From: an uncultured Actinomycetes bacterium
Lineage (GTDB): Bacteria; Actinomycetota; Acidimicrobiia; Acidimicrobiales; RAAP-2
Direction: 5' to 3'
Length of the DNA stretch: 64,000 nucleotides
Assembly: GCA_903893745.1 (NCBI GenBank)
Contig: CAITNF010000006.1
Coordinates: forward strand, 98,995-162,994
Shown: piece by piece, positions 62,113 through 64,000 of the stretch
How the letters are laid out: every line of letters begins with the position of its first letter
Position numbering within the stretch: position 1 is the first letter of the stretch
Notes under the pieces: generated by a model
Database searches by the model: none
Told to the model about the DNA's origin: nothing
What the model saw: only the letters and a program-made list of their open reading frames with translations
Program-made: the position numbers and the translations under genes

Positions 62113-64000
62113 TGGCCTGGGGCGGCGGATGGGGCGGCGGGCATCAACAGGGTGCCGCAATGTTTGGTGGCTCCTCGCCGAGTGGTCTACCGTTTGGCGG
62201 AATTCCGAGCGAACTCATGGAGGAGGCCACCAAGCTGCTGGCTAGCGAACCAACGCACGTGCCATCGCAGCGTACGTTCAGTCAGCAACCCAACCCGTCA
62301 GAACTCCAGGTACTGACTCTTACTCAACTATTGAAGAAGTATCCACAGTGGGTGCTGAGCGGTACTGCGCTCGTTCTGGTTATAAGTCTGATCTTGCAAG
62401 CCGGTCCCAAGCTCACCGAATACGCCATTAACAACGGGATGATTCCGGGGCATCATTCAATCAGCGTCGTAATTTCGTGCGGCGTTTTGTATCTTTTGCT
62501 CGGACTAGCCGCGACGTTCATGCAGCGCCTGCAAGTCGACGTCACGGGTAAGTTGGCCGCTCGCGTGATGAATGATCTGCGAATTCGAGTATTCACCCAC
62601 TTACAACGCCTCAGCCTCAACTTCTTCACTGAGGAGAAGGCCGGCGTGTTAATGAGTCGGATGACCAGCGATATAGAGAATCTCCAGCAACTCGTTCAAG
62701 ACGGCGTAAGTCAGTTCGCGATCCAGGGCCTCACCATGATTATCATCACGATCATCTTGTTCACCACGAATGTGGTGCTCGCCGCGTGGACCGTTCTTTT
62801 GGTAGTGCCACTACTCTTCATCTTTTCAATTTGGTTTCATCGAGCGTCGGAGCGTGGCTATCTCTTGAGCCGGGACCGCATCGCGAACGTTTTGGCAGAT
62901 CTTTCGGAGTCGCTCTACGGGATCCGCGTGGTCACCGCCAATAATCGCCAGCGCCGCAACATTCTCAATCACCGCCATGTCGTGGGTGCGTATCGAGACG
63001 CGAATCTTTACACCGGCCGGGTCAACGCTATCTACGGCCCCGCCACCATCATGATTGGGATTCTGGGACAAGGGCTCTTGCTGGGCATCGGCGGTCATAT
63101 GGTCCTCGCGCACCAACTCTCGATTGGTGCACTCGTCGCCTTCTTCTTATTTTTGAATCGGTTCTTTCAGCCAATTCAACTTCTAGTCCAGCAGTACAAC
63201 TTGCTCCAGCAGGGCCGCTCTTCGATAATCCGGCTCCGTGAACTGCTCCAGGTCGCGCCTAACGTGGATGAGCAACACGACGCCACCACGCTGCCCGTCA
63301 TTGAAGGGCGCATCAACTTTGAGCACGTCAGCTTTGGTTACGACCCGACGAACCTCATCTTGCACGACGTCAATCTGACCATCGCTCCGGGTGAATCGGT
63401 GGCCTTTGTCGGGCCAACCGGGGCGGGAAAGTCCACGATGGCCAAACTGGCGAACCGTTTCTACGACCCCACCCAAGGACGTGTGCTCGTCGACGGTATT
63501 GATATTAAAACCGTCACGCTTCGTTCACTGCGCTCGCAGTTGGGAGTGGTACCCCAAGAGCCATTCCTCTTCGCCGGATCCCTTCGATCGAACCTCAGTT
63601 TCGGACGGGTTGGGGTCACCAGCGAAGAGATTGAACAGGCAGTCGACGTGGTGGGGCTGGGAGAGTTCGTGGCTCGGCTTCCCGAGGGGCTCGACACCAT
63701 TGTGCACGAGCGGGGCCAAACGTTGTCGGCGGGTGAGCGCCAACTGCTCGCCCTCGCTCGAGCATTCTTGGCTCGACCGCGAATTCTGATTTTGGATGAG
63801 GCGACGTCGTCGCTGGACCTGCACAGCGAGAAAATCATTGAGCGTGCCCTCGACCGTCTTTTGGAAGGTCGATCCGCGATTCTGATTGCTCACCGGTTAA
63901 CTACGGCCCAACGCGCCGACCGTATCGTCGTCATCGACCAAGGCATGATTATTGAGCAGGGATCTCCCGCTGAACTGCTCGCCAGTGGTGGCGCGTACGC
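62112..64000 (+). CDS. ABC exporter half-transporter, second subunit, partial (runs off window)
   Basis: About 629 residues are visible. An N-terminal Gly/Trp-rich stretch (MAWGGGWGGGHQQG) and ~70-residue hydrophilic tail precede the TM domain (~77-385). The ATPase has Walker A VGPTGAGKST, a normal Q-loop GVVPQEPFLFAG, Walker B ILILDEATSSLD with catalytic Glu, and H-loop LIAHRLTT, but the signature is altered to LSAGERQLLALAR. It starts with a 1-nt overlap of the previous gene (TAATG). The subunits complement each other: one consensus and one degenerate ATP site. Transported substrate unknown. Confidence 0.92.
   Translation, partial: MAWGGGWGGGHQQGAAMFGGSSPSGLPFGGIPSELMEEATKLLASEPTHVPSQRTFSQQPNPSELQVLTLTQLLKKYPQWVLSGTALVLVISLILQAGPKLTEYAINNGMIPGHHSISVVISCGVLYLLLGLAATFMQRLQVDVTGKLAARVMNDLRIRVFTHLQRLSLNFFTEEKAGVLMSRMTSDIENLQQLVQDGVSQFAIQGLTMIIITIILFTTNVVLAAWTVLLVVPLLFIFSIWFHRASERGYLLSRDRIANVLADLSESLYGIRVVTANNRQRRNILNHRHVVGAYRDANLYTGRVNAIYGPATIMIGILGQGLLLGIGGHMVLAHQLSIGALVAFFLFLNRFFQPIQLLVQQYNLLQQGRSSIIRLRELLQVAPNVDEQHDATTLPVIEGRINFEHVSFGYDPTNLILHDVNLTIAPGESVAFVGPTGAGKSTMAKLANRFYDPTQGRVLVDGIDIKTVTLRSLRSQLGVVPQEPFLFAGSLRSNLSFGRVGVTSEEIEQAVDVVGLGEFVARLPEGLDTIVHERGQTLSAGERQLLALARAFLARPRILILDEATSSLDLHSEKIIERALDRLLEGRSAILIAHRLTTAQRADRIVVIDQGMIIEQGSPAELLASGGAY

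Overview
The window looks like the chromosome of an actinomycete. GC is moderate (mid-50s percent by eye). Genes are densely packed, with many 1- and 4-nt overlaps, frequent GTG starts and many start codons with no ribosome binding site. Protein content fits Actinomycetota: GatCAB amidotransferase, a PASTA-domain kinase homologue, a small DUF5522-type protein and an actinobacterial-type SerC. Class Acidimicrobiia is a reasonable guess, but it is inference from gene content and not shown by a marker gene. I found no tRNA, rRNA, CRISPR array, insertion sequence or phage gene.

Positions 1-23500 are mainly amino-acid biosynthesis: ilvE and leuB; greA with leuC and leuD; leuA; serA, a class I aminotransferase and serC; then ilvD, ilvB, ilvN and ilvC. 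Together these cover nearly the whole branched-chain pathway plus two steps of serine synthesis. An attenuator-type leader sits between ilvD and ilvB: a 17-aa peptide with four consecutive Val codons, a hairpin, and a strong intrinsic terminator. Set among these genes are a sphingosine-1-phosphate-lyase-like PLP enzyme coupled to an FGGY sugar kinase, a two-repeat (3+1+3 helix) SWEET-like transporter, and an AKR6-type aldo/keto reductase. gatC-gatA-gatB follow an alpha/beta hydrolase.

Positions 24285-38765 hold an MFS exporter and a long minus-strand operon: MFS, aldehyde dehydrogenase, cysteine desulfurase, mnmA, ligA, a PASTA protein whose kinase domain has lost its catalytic residues (a predicted pseudokinase), and a small cysteine-rich protein overlapping its stop. 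A eukaryotic-type isoleucyl-tRNA synthetase lies upstream of that operon on the same strand.

Positions 38800-50600 hold small stress and housekeeping genes (GNAT proteins, HAD phosphatase, glutathione peroxidase, quinone oxidoreductase, DUF5522) and a divergent amine/amino-acid catabolic region: alanine dehydrogenase and an APC permease on one side, an Lrp/AsnC regulator, class III aminotransferase and FAD amine oxidoreductase on the other. A plausible scheme is uptake, transamination to pyruvate, and recycling of alanine to pyruvate plus ammonium.

Positions 50600-64000 hold a threonine dehydratase operon, a CadD-type transporter, an MFS exporter, an orphan Tat-exported peptide-binding protein, a cytosine salvage set (NCS1 permease, yeast-type cytosine deaminase, uracil phosphoribosyltransferase), and a two-gene heterodimeric ABC exporter that runs off the window end. 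Across the window, at least ten genes have a TANNNT hexamer 6-8 nt before an ATG or GTG, which suggests widespread leaderless transcription.
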